Source: Flavobacterium sp. (GTDB taxonomy: Bacteria > Bacteroidota > Bacteroidia > Flavobacteriales > Flavobacteriaceae). From it: 64,000 bases of DNA. The notes below the pieces were generated by a model, which saw nothing but the letters and a program-made list of their open reading frames with translations, was not told the origin of the DNA and ran no database searches. The stretch spans positions 1-64,000 of the forward strand of contig NZ_JAIXUB010000030.1 in the NCBI RefSeq assembly GCF_027484205.1, in the 5' to 3' direction. The position numbers and the translations under genes are program-made. This document shows, one piece after another, positions 1 through 7,146 of this stretch; positions within the stretch are counted from its first letter, which is position 1; each line of letters opens with the position of its first letter.

Positions 1-96
<96 letters not shown>

Positions 97-110
97 TTCT
101 TTTTTAAAAA

Positions 111-136
111 CCCTATCCACATGGATAGGGTTTTTT
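111..136 (+). terminator. rRNA operon terminator
   Basis: CCCTATCC and GGATAGGG pair around a four-base loop, followed by six T. It sits 14 bases after the 5S end and so ends the rRNA operon. Confidence 0.9.
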
Positions 137-214
137 GTTTAAATTATCTTTTGTAAAGTAAAAGAATGAATATAATTTAAGTAAGAAAAAAACTTAAAGT
201 TTATATTATACTAA

Positions 215-302
215 ACGTGTGTGAGTGATAGTATCGGAATCCTTTTCTTTTTTTTTAAAGAAAAGATAATATCAGATAGAACGGCCATTGAGGCACGCAT
301 AA
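215..302. repeat. Flavobacterial hairpin intergenic repeat (copy 1)
   Basis: Seen: a perfect 9-bp inverted repeat CTTTTCTTT/AAAGAAAAG (242-265) flanked by conserved-looking outer segments, GTGATAGTATCGGAATC on the left and GATAGAACGGCCATTGAGGC on the right. The layout mirrors the reverse complement of the element at 3690-3786. From memory, similar elements with variable hairpins are scattered between Flavobacterium genes; that membership is inference. The rest of 137-313 shows no gene. Confidence 0.5.
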
Positions 303-313
303 TAACAAATAGA

Positions 314-757
314 CTAAGTATTTGTTTCTAAATCTTTTATATAATCTTCATATTCAAAAAAGAATGTTTCGAATTGGGTCATTGTTTCACTAAAAAAATC
401 GAATATTTCATTCCAAGTATTTTTATTGTTTAAGCTAACATTTAGTTTTTCAATCCATATTCTACTTATTATCTTACCATTTTCTAAATAATAGTTTCGT
501 TCAAGGATCGCATCGGGCAAATATTCTTCTAATAAAATGGTTTTAAGAGATTCAATTTTTTCAAAATAAATTTTTCTTTTTTCTTCTTCTTTTGGTTCAA
601 TATCTAATATAACTTGAGTTTTTTTGTTATCTACATAGAATTTGAATGTTACATCTTTTATCTTTGTATCGTATAAAAGCCATTTTCTTGGATATGCTTC
701 TGCAAATTGTACCCAAAATTCTTTCTTAATTTTTAAACTTTCTTCTTTACTGTACAT
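314..757 (-). CDS. DUF4268 domain-containing protein
   Basis: A 147-residue soluble protein resembling the DUF4268 family, small proteins of unknown function common in Flavobacteria and related to the C-terminal parts of some nuclease-like proteins. It begins with a charged helix (MYSKEESLKIKKEFW) and contains the family-like WLLYDTKIKDVTFKFYVDN strand pattern, with many aromatic and acidic residues and no signal peptide or membrane segment. It is transcribed alone, back to back with the Nudix gene at 824. Family assignment is by recognition of the sequence pattern; no biochemical role can be given. Confidence 0.8.
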   Translation of the reverse strand: MYSKEESLKIKKEFWVQFAEAYPRKWLLYDTKIKDVTFKFYVDNKKTQVILDIEPKEEEKRKIYFEKIESLKTILLEEYLPDAILERNYYLENGKIISRIWIEKLNVSLNNKNTWNEIFDFFSETMTQFETFFFEYEDYIKDLETNT

Positions 758-823
758 GTAGGATTAAATTTTGGGTTTGTTATATTTTTTTGGTAAATTT
801 ATAAATAATTAGAAGTATTAGCT

Positions 824-1462
824 ATGGATTTTGATTTGTTTTTTAAGGCTATTCCAAATGTTGTAAGTTTAGATTTACCTTCAACTATTTCACATATTAA
901 AATGGCACCTTCTGAAAGAGTTAAATTGATTGAGGAAAATGGTTATGATATTAACTCAGTAAGGAAAGCTGCTGTAATGATGTTGTTTTATCCTAAAAAT
1001 GATATTACTCATTTACTGCTAATAATAAGAAATTCTTATCCAGGCGTTCATTCATCGCAAATAGCATTTCCAGGTGGAAAAGTGGAAGATATTGATTTTG
1101 ATTTAAAACAAACAGCTTTACGAGAAACTCATGAAGAAATAGGAGTTCATCCTAATGATATTCATGTTATTAGAGATTTTTCATCTATATACATTCCACC
1201 AAGTAATTTTTTGGTGTATCCTTTTTTAGGAGTATCTCAAACAGAATTAACGTTTTCACTTCAAGAAGAAGAAGTTGCTGGTATTATTGAATTACCATTA
1301 TCAACGCTTTTAGACGATTCAATTATTAATATTAAAAATTTGGAAACCTCCTACTCTAAATTAATTGAAGTTCCAGTTTTTCAAATTCAAGAGCATACCG
1401 TTTGGGGTGCAACTGCAATGATGTTGAGTGAGTTAAAAGATGTATTGAAAATGGTTTTATAA
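824..1462 (+). CDS. NUDIX hydrolase, CoA pyrophosphatase (NudL/YeaB-like)
   Basis: Probably hydrolyses coenzyme A and derivatives to phosphopantetheine and 3',5'-ADP in the cytoplasm. The UPF0035-type lead-in runs directly into the Nudix box (residues about 79-107): IAFPGGKVE, then ALRETHEEIG, which supplies the metal-binding glutamates. The spacing between GG and RE is one residue longer than in MutT, as is usual for the CoA subfamily. Length (212 residues) fits NudL proteins. It is followed 18 bases later by the acyltransferase gene on the same strand, so the two are probably cotranscribed. Confidence 0.88.
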   Translation: MDFDLFFKAIPNVVSLDLPSTISHIKMAPSERVKLIEENGYDINSVRKAAVMMLFYPKNDITHLLLIIRNSYPGVHSSQIAFPGGKVEDIDFDLKQTALRETHEEIGVHPNDIHVIRDFSSIYIPPSNFLVYPFLGVSQTELTFSLQEEEVAGIIELPLSTLLDDSIINIKNLETSYSKLIEVPVFQIQEHTVWGATAMMLSELKDVLKMVL

Positions 1463-1507
1463 ATTTTAATTTTTGTATGTTTGTCTTTCAATTTTCTACT
1501 GAATATT

Positions 1508-2317
1508 ATGGGATTATTTAAACGAAATCCTTTTGGACATATACTTTTTGTCAAGAAATGGCTTATCCGAATTTTCGGTCTGATAACACATAGACGTTAT
1601 CGAGGTTTTAATGAATTACAAATAGATGGTTCTGAAATTATTAGAAGTTTACCAGACAAAAATGTACTTTTTATATCTAATCACCAAACCTATTTTGCGG
1701 ATGTAGTAGCTATGTTTCACGTTTTTAATGCAAGCCTTTCGGGCAGAGAAGATAACATCAAAAATGTGGGTTATTTGTGGCAACCAAAGATGAATGTGTA
1801 TTACGTTGCAGCCAGCGAAACAATGAAAGCGGGATTACTTCCTAGAATTTTAGCTTATGTTGGAGCAATCACAGTCGAAAGAACTTGGAGAGCAGGAGGA
1901 AAAGATGTTACCGAAAAAAGAGAAGTAAACCCAAACGATACCGAAAATATCAAGATCGCTCTTGCCGATGGTTGGGTTATTACCTTTCCACAAGGAACTA
2001 CAAAATCTTTTAAACCCGTAAGAAAAGGAACCGCTCACATCATCAAACAACACAAACCAATTGTTGTACCTATAGTTATTGACGGTTTTCGTCGTTCTTT
2101 TGATAAAAAAGGATTACGACTTAAAAAGAAAAATATCCTTCAATCATTTACAATAAAAGAGCCACTCGAAATTGACTATGAAAATGAAACTATCGAGCAA
2201 ATAGTTGAAAAAGTTGAATACGCTATAGAGCAACATCCTTCATTTTTAAAGGTTATTCCTGCCGAAGAAATTGAAGAACAAGAAAAACTAAATCGCCTAC
2301 GTCAGTGGGAGTATTAA
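1508..2317 (+). CDS. 1-acyl-glycerol-3-phosphate acyltransferase family (PlsC-like)
   Basis: A membrane-associated acyltransferase of the PlsC/LPLAT superfamily, likely acylating a lysophospholipid or related lipid. Motif I appears as SNHQTYFADV and motif III as TFPQGTTKSF. Both deviate from the usual NHxxxxD and FPEGTR: there is one extra residue between His and Asp, and Glu is replaced by Gln, which I believe is typical of this Bacteroidetes subfamily. The ORF track starts at a TTG (1481); the first ATG is 1508 (MGLFKRNPF), which I prefer. It ends at a bidirectional terminator. Exact substrate is unknown. Confidence 0.85.
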   Translation: MGLFKRNPFGHILFVKKWLIRIFGLITHRRYRGFNELQIDGSEIIRSLPDKNVLFISNHQTYFADVVAMFHVFNASLSGREDNIKNVGYLWQPKMNVYYVAASETMKAGLLPRILAYVGAITVERTWRAGGKDVTEKREVNPNDTENIKIALADGWVITFPQGTTKSFKPVRKGTAHIIKQHKPIVVPIVIDGFRRSFDKKGLRLKKKNILQSFTIKEPLEIDYENETIEQIVEKVEYAIEQHPSFLKVIPAEEIEEQEKLNRLRQWEY

Positions 2318-2320
2318 TAA

Positions 2321-2351
2321 AAAAGTCTCGCTATTAACGAGACTTTTTTTT
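2321..2351. terminator. Bidirectional terminator
   Basis: AGTCTCG/CGAGACT stem (2324-2330 and 2338-2344) with A-run before and T-run after. It serves the acyltransferase gene (+) and the convergent membrane protein gene (-). Confidence 0.88.
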
Positions 2352-2973
2352 ATAAATCAAATTTCTTTAATTCATTGTAGTTTCTAAATAACTTACGAAG
2401 CAAAATTCCATAAATCAATCTGTAGAACAGCCAGAATAAACCAACGAAGATTATAATACAAATAGTACAAAATACAATCATAAAAATCATCGCATTTCCT
2501 TTTGAAGTTAATTCATGTAATTTTGGGTCTACTGTAAAAACAAGAATAAAACCAATAATCATACTCACTACCATCATTCCAAGATTATACCAAACATAAT
2601 ATTGAACTGTTTTTCTTGTTTTCAGGATATCCTTCATCAATTGTTTCGTTGATGTTATGGTAGAAATAGCTCTATAATTTTTATAAAACATATAGATAAA
2701 CACTGCTACAACAGCATAATTAAAAATTGTCAAATATTTAAAATACTCAATTAAATATTCACTATGTGTTTTAATAAAATACTCATCAGAGTTATACATT
2801 AAACTAATTCCTGTCCAAAGTAATACTTCTAAAATGCTAATAATCAATATCCACTTCACAATCGAAGACGACTTCTTATGCAACATTTTATAAATATCCA
2901 CTTCAGATACCTGCTCAAAAGAATTTTCGTTCTTTTTCCAGTCTTTTTTTAATAAATCCAACTCTTCCATCAT
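2350..2973 (-). CDS. Four-helix membrane protein, probable anti-sigma partner
   Basis: A 207-residue protein with a soluble N-terminus of about 35 residues (MMEELDLLKKDWKKNENSF) and four predicted membrane segments near residues 38-60, 80-100, 128-150 and 163-190. It follows the ECF sigma gene by 4 bases and is surely cotranscribed and perhaps translationally coupled. In Bacteroidetes such partners, with a short cytosolic N-terminus ahead of membrane helices, often act as anti-sigma factors; that role is inferred from the position and layout, as no recognised ZAS or FecR motif is visible. MM at the start allows 2973 or 2970. Confidence 0.75.
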   Translation of the reverse strand: MMEELDLLKKDWKKNENSFEQVSEVDIYKMLHKKSSSIVKWILIISILEVLLWTGISLMYNSDEYFIKTHSEYLIEYFKYLTIFNYAVVAVFIYMFYKNYRAISTITSTKQLMKDILKTRKTVQYYVWYNLGMMVVSMIIGFILVFTVDPKLHELTSKGNAMIFMIVFCTICIIIFVGLFWLFYRLIYGILLRKLFRNYNELKKFDL

Positions 2974-2977
2974 AACC

Positions 2978-3472
2978 TTACGGATTTAATATTTTTTTCA
3001 ATTTTCCCTTGATTCTATTCATTTTAACTCTAGCATTAACCTCACTAATACCCAATGTTTCGGCAATTTCTGTATAATCTTTATCTTCTAAATACATAAA
3101 AACCAAAGCCTTTTCAATATCATTCAACTGATGTACCGCTTGATACATCAACTTAATTTGTTCTTCTTCTTCGCTATTATATTCGTCTTGACTAATAAAA
3201 AAACTATGCTTTTCATACTCCACAGTAGAAACACTTCGCGTACTCTTTCGGTACAAAGTAATGGCAGTATTTAAAGCAACTCGGTAAGCCCATGTCGAGA
3301 ATTTGGCATCACCACGAAACTTCGGAAATGCCTTCCATAATTGAATCGTAATCTCCTGAAATAAATCCTTATGCGAATCACTATCAGACGTATACAACCT
3401 ACAAATCTTGTGGATTATATTCTGATTTTCACGCAATTGCTGCACAAACGTTTGTTCCAAATTCTCGCTCAT
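2978..3472 (-). CDS. ECF-type RNA polymerase sigma factor
   Basis: A 164-residue sigma-70 family protein of the extracytoplasmic-function group. Region 2 (residues about 22-85) includes DLFQEITIQLWKAF and FSTWAYRVALN, which bind core polymerase and melt the -10 element. Region 4 (about 108-160) has the helix-turn-helix YTEIAETLGISEVNARVKM, which reads the -35 element. An acidic linker (YNSEEEEQIK) joins them. The gene is followed immediately by a membrane protein that probably holds it inactive. The stretch upstream (3473-3680) shows no second gene. Confidence 0.93.
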   Translation of the reverse strand: MSENLEQTFVQQLRENQNIIHKICRLYTSDSDSHKDLFQEITIQLWKAFPKFRGDAKFSTWAYRVALNTAITLYRKSTRSVSTVEYEKHSFFISQDEYNSEEEEQIKLMYQAVHQLNDIEKALVFMYLEDKDYTEIAETLGISEVNARVKMNRIKGKLKKILNP

Positions 3473-3689
3473 ATATACGTTAGTAAACCTTTACCAGATT
3501 TTGTTACAAGATACGTAAATCAATTTCAATTTCAAAAGTCAAGTTTTAATTTCTAAATACTTTCAATCGCAATAAAAACTAATTGTCAATTTTAAAATGT
3601 GGCTTATTTTAGATTTCTTTTGAGATTGATTTTTATAGTTGCATTTTGAAATTGTTTTTTGAAGGAGCGAATCACTTGCGCATTTCTAC

Positions 3690-3786
3690 AAACCCTTTTC
3701 CTGCTTTCCATTCCAAGTTTTTCTTATGTTGCCTGAGGTCACTCGAAGGCAACATAAGAAAAAGCTTTCCATTGCAATCAGGGCTA
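3690..3786. repeat. Long perfect hairpin intergenic repeat (copy 2)
   Basis: A perfect 17-bp inverted repeat, TTTTTCTTATGTTGCCT (3718-3734) and its complement (3747-3763), around a 12-base loop. Both arms are bracketed by the direct repeat GCTTTCCATT, and the block ends in GCAATCAGGGC. It has no T-tract placed like a terminator and lies between divergently oriented genes, so a termination role is unlikely. The architecture resembles the element at 215-302 in inverted orientation. The remaining bases of 3473-3938 hold no gene. Confidence 0.7.
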
Positions 3787-3842
3787 AACAGTAATCGTCT
3801 TACATGAAATCAGATTTTCAAAGAACTATTTTCAAAATATAA

Positions 3843-3902
3843 AAATTCGTGTAATTTTCAATCAAAAATAATTCGTGTAAATTAGTGAAATTCGTGTAAA
3901 AA
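3843..3902. repeat. Degenerate short tandem repeats (ATTCGTGTAA type)
   Basis: Four imperfect copies of a 9-10-base unit, for example ATTCGTGTAA, AATTAGTGAA and ATTCGTGTAA, lie just upstream of the NADH dehydrogenase start. Related runs occur at 5303-5345 and 7067-7132. Confidence 0.6.
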
Positions 3903-3938
3903 GCGTCAAATTTGTATTCAAGAAAAAAGCATTCTACA

Positions 3939-5243
3939 ATGAACATTCCACATTCAGATAAAAAAAGAGTAGTCATCATTGGTGGCGGATTTGCAGGTTT
4001 ATCTATAGCTAAAAAGCTTAGAAATAAAAACCTACAAGTGGTATTACTCGACAAACATAATTACCACACCTTCCAACCACTTCTATATCAAGTAGCCACA
4101 GGCGGATTAGAAGCTGGTTCAATTGCCTATCCAATTCGAAAAGTAATTCAAGAATATAAAGATTTCTATTTTAGACTAACTTCTGTAAAAGAAATCGACA
4201 CCCAAAATCAAAAAGTAATTTCAGAAATTGGCGATTTAAACTACGATTATTTAGTAATTGCAACCGGTTCTAAAACCAATTATTTTGGAAATAAAGAAAT
4301 CGAACGCAATTCCATGTCAATGAAAACCATTCCGCAATCATTGAACATCCGTAGTTTGATTCTTGAAAATTTTGAGCAAGCGGTTCTTACAACAAACGAA
4401 GCCGATAAAAACGCTCTAATAAATTTCGTTTTAGTAGGCGCAGGACCAACAGGAGTTGAGCTTGCAGGCGCACTAGCCGAAATGAAAAGAGCCATTCTCC
4501 AAAAAGATTATCCTGATTTAGATATTTCTAAAATGGAAATCAACCTTATTCAAAGTGGCGATCGAGTTTTAAACACCATGTCTGAAAAATCTTCTGAAGC
4601 AGCTGAAAAATTCTTGGTTGATTTAGGTGTAATTGTGCACAAAAATGTTCGAGTAACCAATTACGACGGAAGAACCATCACAACCAACTCCGATTTAACT
4701 TTTGAAACGGCAACCGTTATCTGGACTGCAGGAGTTCAAGGTGCTGCGATTCATGGATTGAATTCAAAATCTCTTGTAGAACGTGTAGAACGAATTCGTG
4801 TGAACCAATTCAATCAAGTAGTTGGTTACGATAATATTTTTGCCATTGGTGACATTGCTTCTATGGAAAGCGAAAAATATCCGCAAGGTCATCCAATGAT
4901 GGCACAACCAGCTTTACAACAAGGTGCTTTATTGGGAGAAAATTTGGTAAAATTACTAGCAAACAAACCTATGAAACCCTTCGAATACAACGATAAAGGT
5001 TCCATGGCAACTATAGGTAGAAATCTGGCTGTTGTAGATTTACCAAAATACCATTTCAACGGACTTTTCGCTTGGTTTGTTTGGATGTTTGTACACCTTT
5101 TTTCACTAATCGGATTCAAAAATAAAGCGGTAGTTTTCTTAAATTGGGTTTACAACTACATTCGTTTTGACCGTGAAGGAAGACTAATAGTAAGACCTTT
5201 TAAAAAGAGAAGTTTTGTTACTTTTACTAGCGATGAAGTTTAA
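3939..5243 (+). CDS. ndh: Type II NADH:quinone oxidoreductase (NDH-2)
   Basis: A single-subunit, non-proton-pumping NADH dehydrogenase of the respiratory chain, peripheral on the inner membrane. The FAD-binding Rossmann motif RVVIIGGGFAGL is at the N-terminus, the NADH-binding motif VLVGAGPTGVELAGAL is near residue 170, and the late FAD contact IFAIGDIA is near residue 305. The C-terminus carries the amphipathic/hydrophobic anchor (FVWMFVHLFSLIGFKN) usual for NDH-2. The track begins at a TTG (3912); ATG 3939 (MNIPHSDKKR) starts just before the first beta strand and is preferred. It is monocistronic, ending in a terminator-like palindrome. Confidence 0.93.
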   Translation: MNIPHSDKKRVVIIGGGFAGLSIAKKLRNKNLQVVLLDKHNYHTFQPLLYQVATGGLEAGSIAYPIRKVIQEYKDFYFRLTSVKEIDTQNQKVISEIGDLNYDYLVIATGSKTNYFGNKEIERNSMSMKTIPQSLNIRSLILENFEQAVLTTNEADKNALINFVLVGAGPTGVELAGALAEMKRAILQKDYPDLDISKMEINLIQSGDRVLNTMSEKSSEAAEKFLVDLGVIVHKNVRVTNYDGRTITTNSDLTFETATVIWTAGVQGAAIHGLNSKSLVERVERIRVNQFNQVVGYDNIFAIGDIASMESEKYPQGHPMMAQPALQQGALLGENLVKLLANKPMKPFEYNDKGSMATIGRNLAVVDLPKYHFNGLFAWFVWMFVHLFSLIGFKNKAVVFLNWVYNYIRFDREGRLIVRPFKKRSFVTFTSDEV

Positions 5244-5251
5244 ATTATATT

Positions 5252-5290
5252 CCTGCAAGGTTTCCAAAACCTTGTGGGTTTTTATTTTTC
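5252..5290 (+). terminator. Terminator-like palindrome after ndh
   Basis: CAAGGTTT/AAACCTTG stem (5256-5263 and 5267-5274) with wobble extensions, followed by GTGGG and a T-rich run. Confidence 0.6.
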
Positions 5291-5302
5291 ACAATTATTT
5301 TT

Positions 5303-5345
5303 AGAATCAGTGTAAATCTGTAAAATCCGTTAAATCTGTGGCTAA
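5303..5345. repeat. Degenerate short tandem repeats (AATCTGTNAA type)
   Basis: A run of related units (AGTGTAAATCTGTAAAATCC, then GTTAAATCTGTGGC) between convergent genes, of the same general kind as the units at 3843 and 7067. Confidence 0.5.
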
Positions 5346-5349
5346 ATAA

Positions 5350-6411
5350 TTAAAGAGTTTCAGTTTTATAATAGTTAATCAACAAATCCACATATTTACT
5401 ATAACTTTCCAAGCCATCTTTTTGCTGATTCATTTTTAAAAATTGATCGTAAAAAGCATGAAATCCTTTGTCAATTATGGTGTCATAACTTTTCCAAAAT
5501 GCTTCACTTTCTTTATAGTTTTCTATAATTCCAGGATTAATTTTGTTCTTATAATAGTCAAATTTAGATTCGTTTTTTATGCCAATGTTATTCAAGCAAT
5601 AACGTAACGCATATTGATAAGCCGAATATTGAAAATACAAATCGTCGTTTTTTACACTTGCTAAAAATCCTATAAAGTTGCATTCACTTTCACTAGCAAA
5701 ACCCATTTGATGTGCCATTTCGTGATTAATCGTCATCGGAAAACCAACCATCGGAATTCTATCATTCACTTGAGCTTCATTTGTAAACGGATTTAAATAA
5801 CCACCAAAACCCATATAAGTCAACAGCAAACTAAACAACGATTTTTTTCTACTCGGAATTTCATATTTGAAAAAAGCATATTGATTTCCCAAATTAGCAT
5901 AGCCATTTTGAGTCATCATAAAAATCGAATCTTGCGAATACGGAATACTAACTTTCAGATTTTTATCATTCGTAATTTTAAAATGAACTTCATTGGTTTT
6001 AGCAATTAATTTCTCAGTAAAACGAAACAAATCTTCATCAGAATATTCACGTTGAATACGCATCTTTTCAAATAACGGAACGCGATAATAATTGAAACCC
6101 CAAAGAAAATGAAACAGAAAATAGGCAACCGACAAGACATTAATAACTTTCAATAAATTAGTTTTCCATTGCAATCGCCATGATTTTCTCGTTTTCCAAA
6201 GTTGAATCAGTAAGTAAATAATCAATATTCCATAAATAATATCTCCAACAGAAAAAGGAATTTTGCCTAAAAGAGTTCTTGATAATTTAGAAATATATAC
6301 ATACAAACCATTACTGTAAATGTGTTCAACAGCTTCAGGAAAAAAGGCAATGATCTTCAGAAATAAAATCTGAAATAGTAAAAATATTGAAAGTAGATAT
6401 TTGCTTTTCAA
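5350..6411 (-). CDS. DUF3810 family membrane metallopeptidase-like protein
   Basis: A 353-residue protein of the DUF3810 family. Three hydrophobic segments occupy the N-terminal 120 residues (about 5-25, 55-75 and 95-115), and the rest is predicted outside the cytoplasm. A zinc-peptidase-like motif TINHEMAHQMGFASESECN (HExxH form, with a downstream Glu) lies near residue 230, so a membrane-tethered gluzincin-like peptidase is plausible but unproven. It runs convergent to ndh and is transcribed alone. Confidence 0.85.
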   Translation of the reverse strand: MKSKYLLSIFLLFQILFLKIIAFFPEAVEHIYSNGLYVYISKLSRTLLGKIPFSVGDIIYGILIIYLLIQLWKTRKSWRLQWKTNLLKVINVLSVAYFLFHFLWGFNYYRVPLFEKMRIQREYSDEDLFRFTEKLIAKTNEVHFKITNDKNLKVSIPYSQDSIFMMTQNGYANLGNQYAFFKYEIPSRKKSLFSLLLTYMGFGGYLNPFTNEAQVNDRIPMVGFPMTINHEMAHQMGFASESECNFIGFLASVKNDDLYFQYSAYQYALRYCLNNIGIKNESKFDYYKNKINPGIIENYKESEAFWKSYDTIIDKGFHAFYDQFLKMNQQKDGLESYSKYVDLLINYYKTETL

Positions 6412-6468
6412 ACTATTAAATTTGCCATAAAAATACTTATAAATAAAGAACTCCTAATTCTTTTTTTG

Positions 6469-6476
6469 TAAATTTG
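6469..6476 (+). promoter_or_regulatory. Candidate -7 element (TAAATTTG) for toxin-antitoxin operon
   Basis: Exact match to the Bacteroidetes -7 consensus TAnnTTTG, 19 bases before the antitoxin ATG. No clear TTG is found at the -33 spacing. Confidence 0.4.
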
Positions 6477-6495
6477 TGAATCAATTTTAATATTT

Positions 6496-6705
6496 ATGAC
6501 ACAAATCACTTTAAATATTCCTGATAACGAGTTGGGTTTCTTTTTGAAACTAATAGAAAAATTTAATTATGAACCTTTAATTAATGACTTTTCTGTTAAT
6601 CAAGAAATGAAAGATTTGTTAGACGAAAGAAGAAACTCTTCTGAAAAAGAGGATTATCTTGCTTGGGAAGAAGTCAAAAGTCAAATTAGATTTAAATCTA
6701 AATAA
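6496..6705 (+). CDS. Putative antitoxin of RelE/ParE module
   Basis: A 69-residue protein starting with a beta-strand-like ITLNIPDNELGFFLKLIEKF and ending in an acidic/basic helix (KEDYLAWEEVKSQIRFKSK). The order (small protein first, toxin second) and the stop-start overlap TAATG with the toxin gene point to an antitoxin. The N-terminus could form a DNA-binding dimer and the C-terminal helix could wrap the toxin; this is inferred from layout. No close named antitoxin family was recognised. Confidence 0.75.
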   Translation: MTQITLNIPDNELGFFLKLIEKFNYEPLINDFSVNQEMKDLLDERRNSSEKEDYLAWEEVKSQIRFKSK

Positions 6706-6998
6706 TGAATTATAAAATTGTTATTGAACCGAGAGCATTAAGTGATATTCAAGATGCTGTCGATTACTATGATTATAAGCAAATTGGTTTAGGAGTATAT
6801 TTTTACACTACTTTAGAGGAACATATCGATGTTTTAAAAATAAATCCTTTGTTTCAAGTTCGATATAAAGATTATCATGGTTATCCAATAAAAAAGTTTC
6901 CTTTTATAATTTTCTATTTTGTCGATGAGGAAATCAAGACTGTTTATATAATATCAGTTTTTAATACTTTTTTAAACCCAAATAAATATCCAAAATAA
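6705..6998 (+). CDS. RelE/ParE family toxin
   Basis: A 97-residue protein with the RelE/ParE fold pattern: N-terminal strand YKIVIEPRALSDIQDAVDYY leading into two helices, then the sheet region VRYKDYHGYPIKKFPFIIFYFVDE and IKTVYIISVFNT. ParE members poison gyrase and RelE members cleave mRNA at the ribosome; the sequence alone does not decide which. Its ATG shares one base with the antitoxin stop codon, which indicates translational coupling. Length is normal and there is no sign of decay. Confidence 0.87.
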   Translation: MNYKIVIEPRALSDIQDAVDYYDYKQIGLGVYFYTTLEEHIDVLKINPLFQVRYKDYHGYPIKKFPFIIFYFVDEEIKTVYIISVFNTFLNPNKYPK

Positions 6999-7035
6999 CA
7001 AGCTAAAATACAACGATCAAAGTAATTAAACTTTG

Positions 7036-7043
7036 TAACTTTG
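7036..7043 (+). promoter_or_regulatory. Candidate -7 element (TAACTTTG) for pepD
   Basis: Matches TAnnTTTG 104 bases upstream of the pepD ATG, so the repeat block at 7067-7132 would be part of the 5' leader. The -33 element is not clear. Confidence 0.35.
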
Positions 7044-7066
7044 TGTTTTTAAAAATAAATAATGCA

Positions 7067-7132
7067 ATCCGTAATTTCGTGAAATTTCCGCATTAAATTA
7101 ATTCGTGAAAATTCGTGCAATTCGTGTCTAAA
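7067..7132. repeat. Degenerate short tandem repeats (AATTCGTGNAA type)
   Basis: Imperfect units such as AATTTCGTGAA, AATTCGTGAA, AATTCGTGC and AATTCGTGTC directly before the pepD start codon, matching the units upstream of ndh. Confidence 0.6.
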
Positions 7133-7146
7133 CAAACTAAAATATA

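Noticed and set aside
137-313. tRNA or small RNA gene after the rRNA operon
   Set aside because: No cloverleaf or CCA-type end was found; the sequence fits the intergenic repeat instead.
3912-3938. TTG start of ndh as in the ORF track
   Set aside because: The next ATG (3939) starts close to the Rossmann strand, and residues 1-9 of the longer form look like untranslated repeat-flanking sequence.
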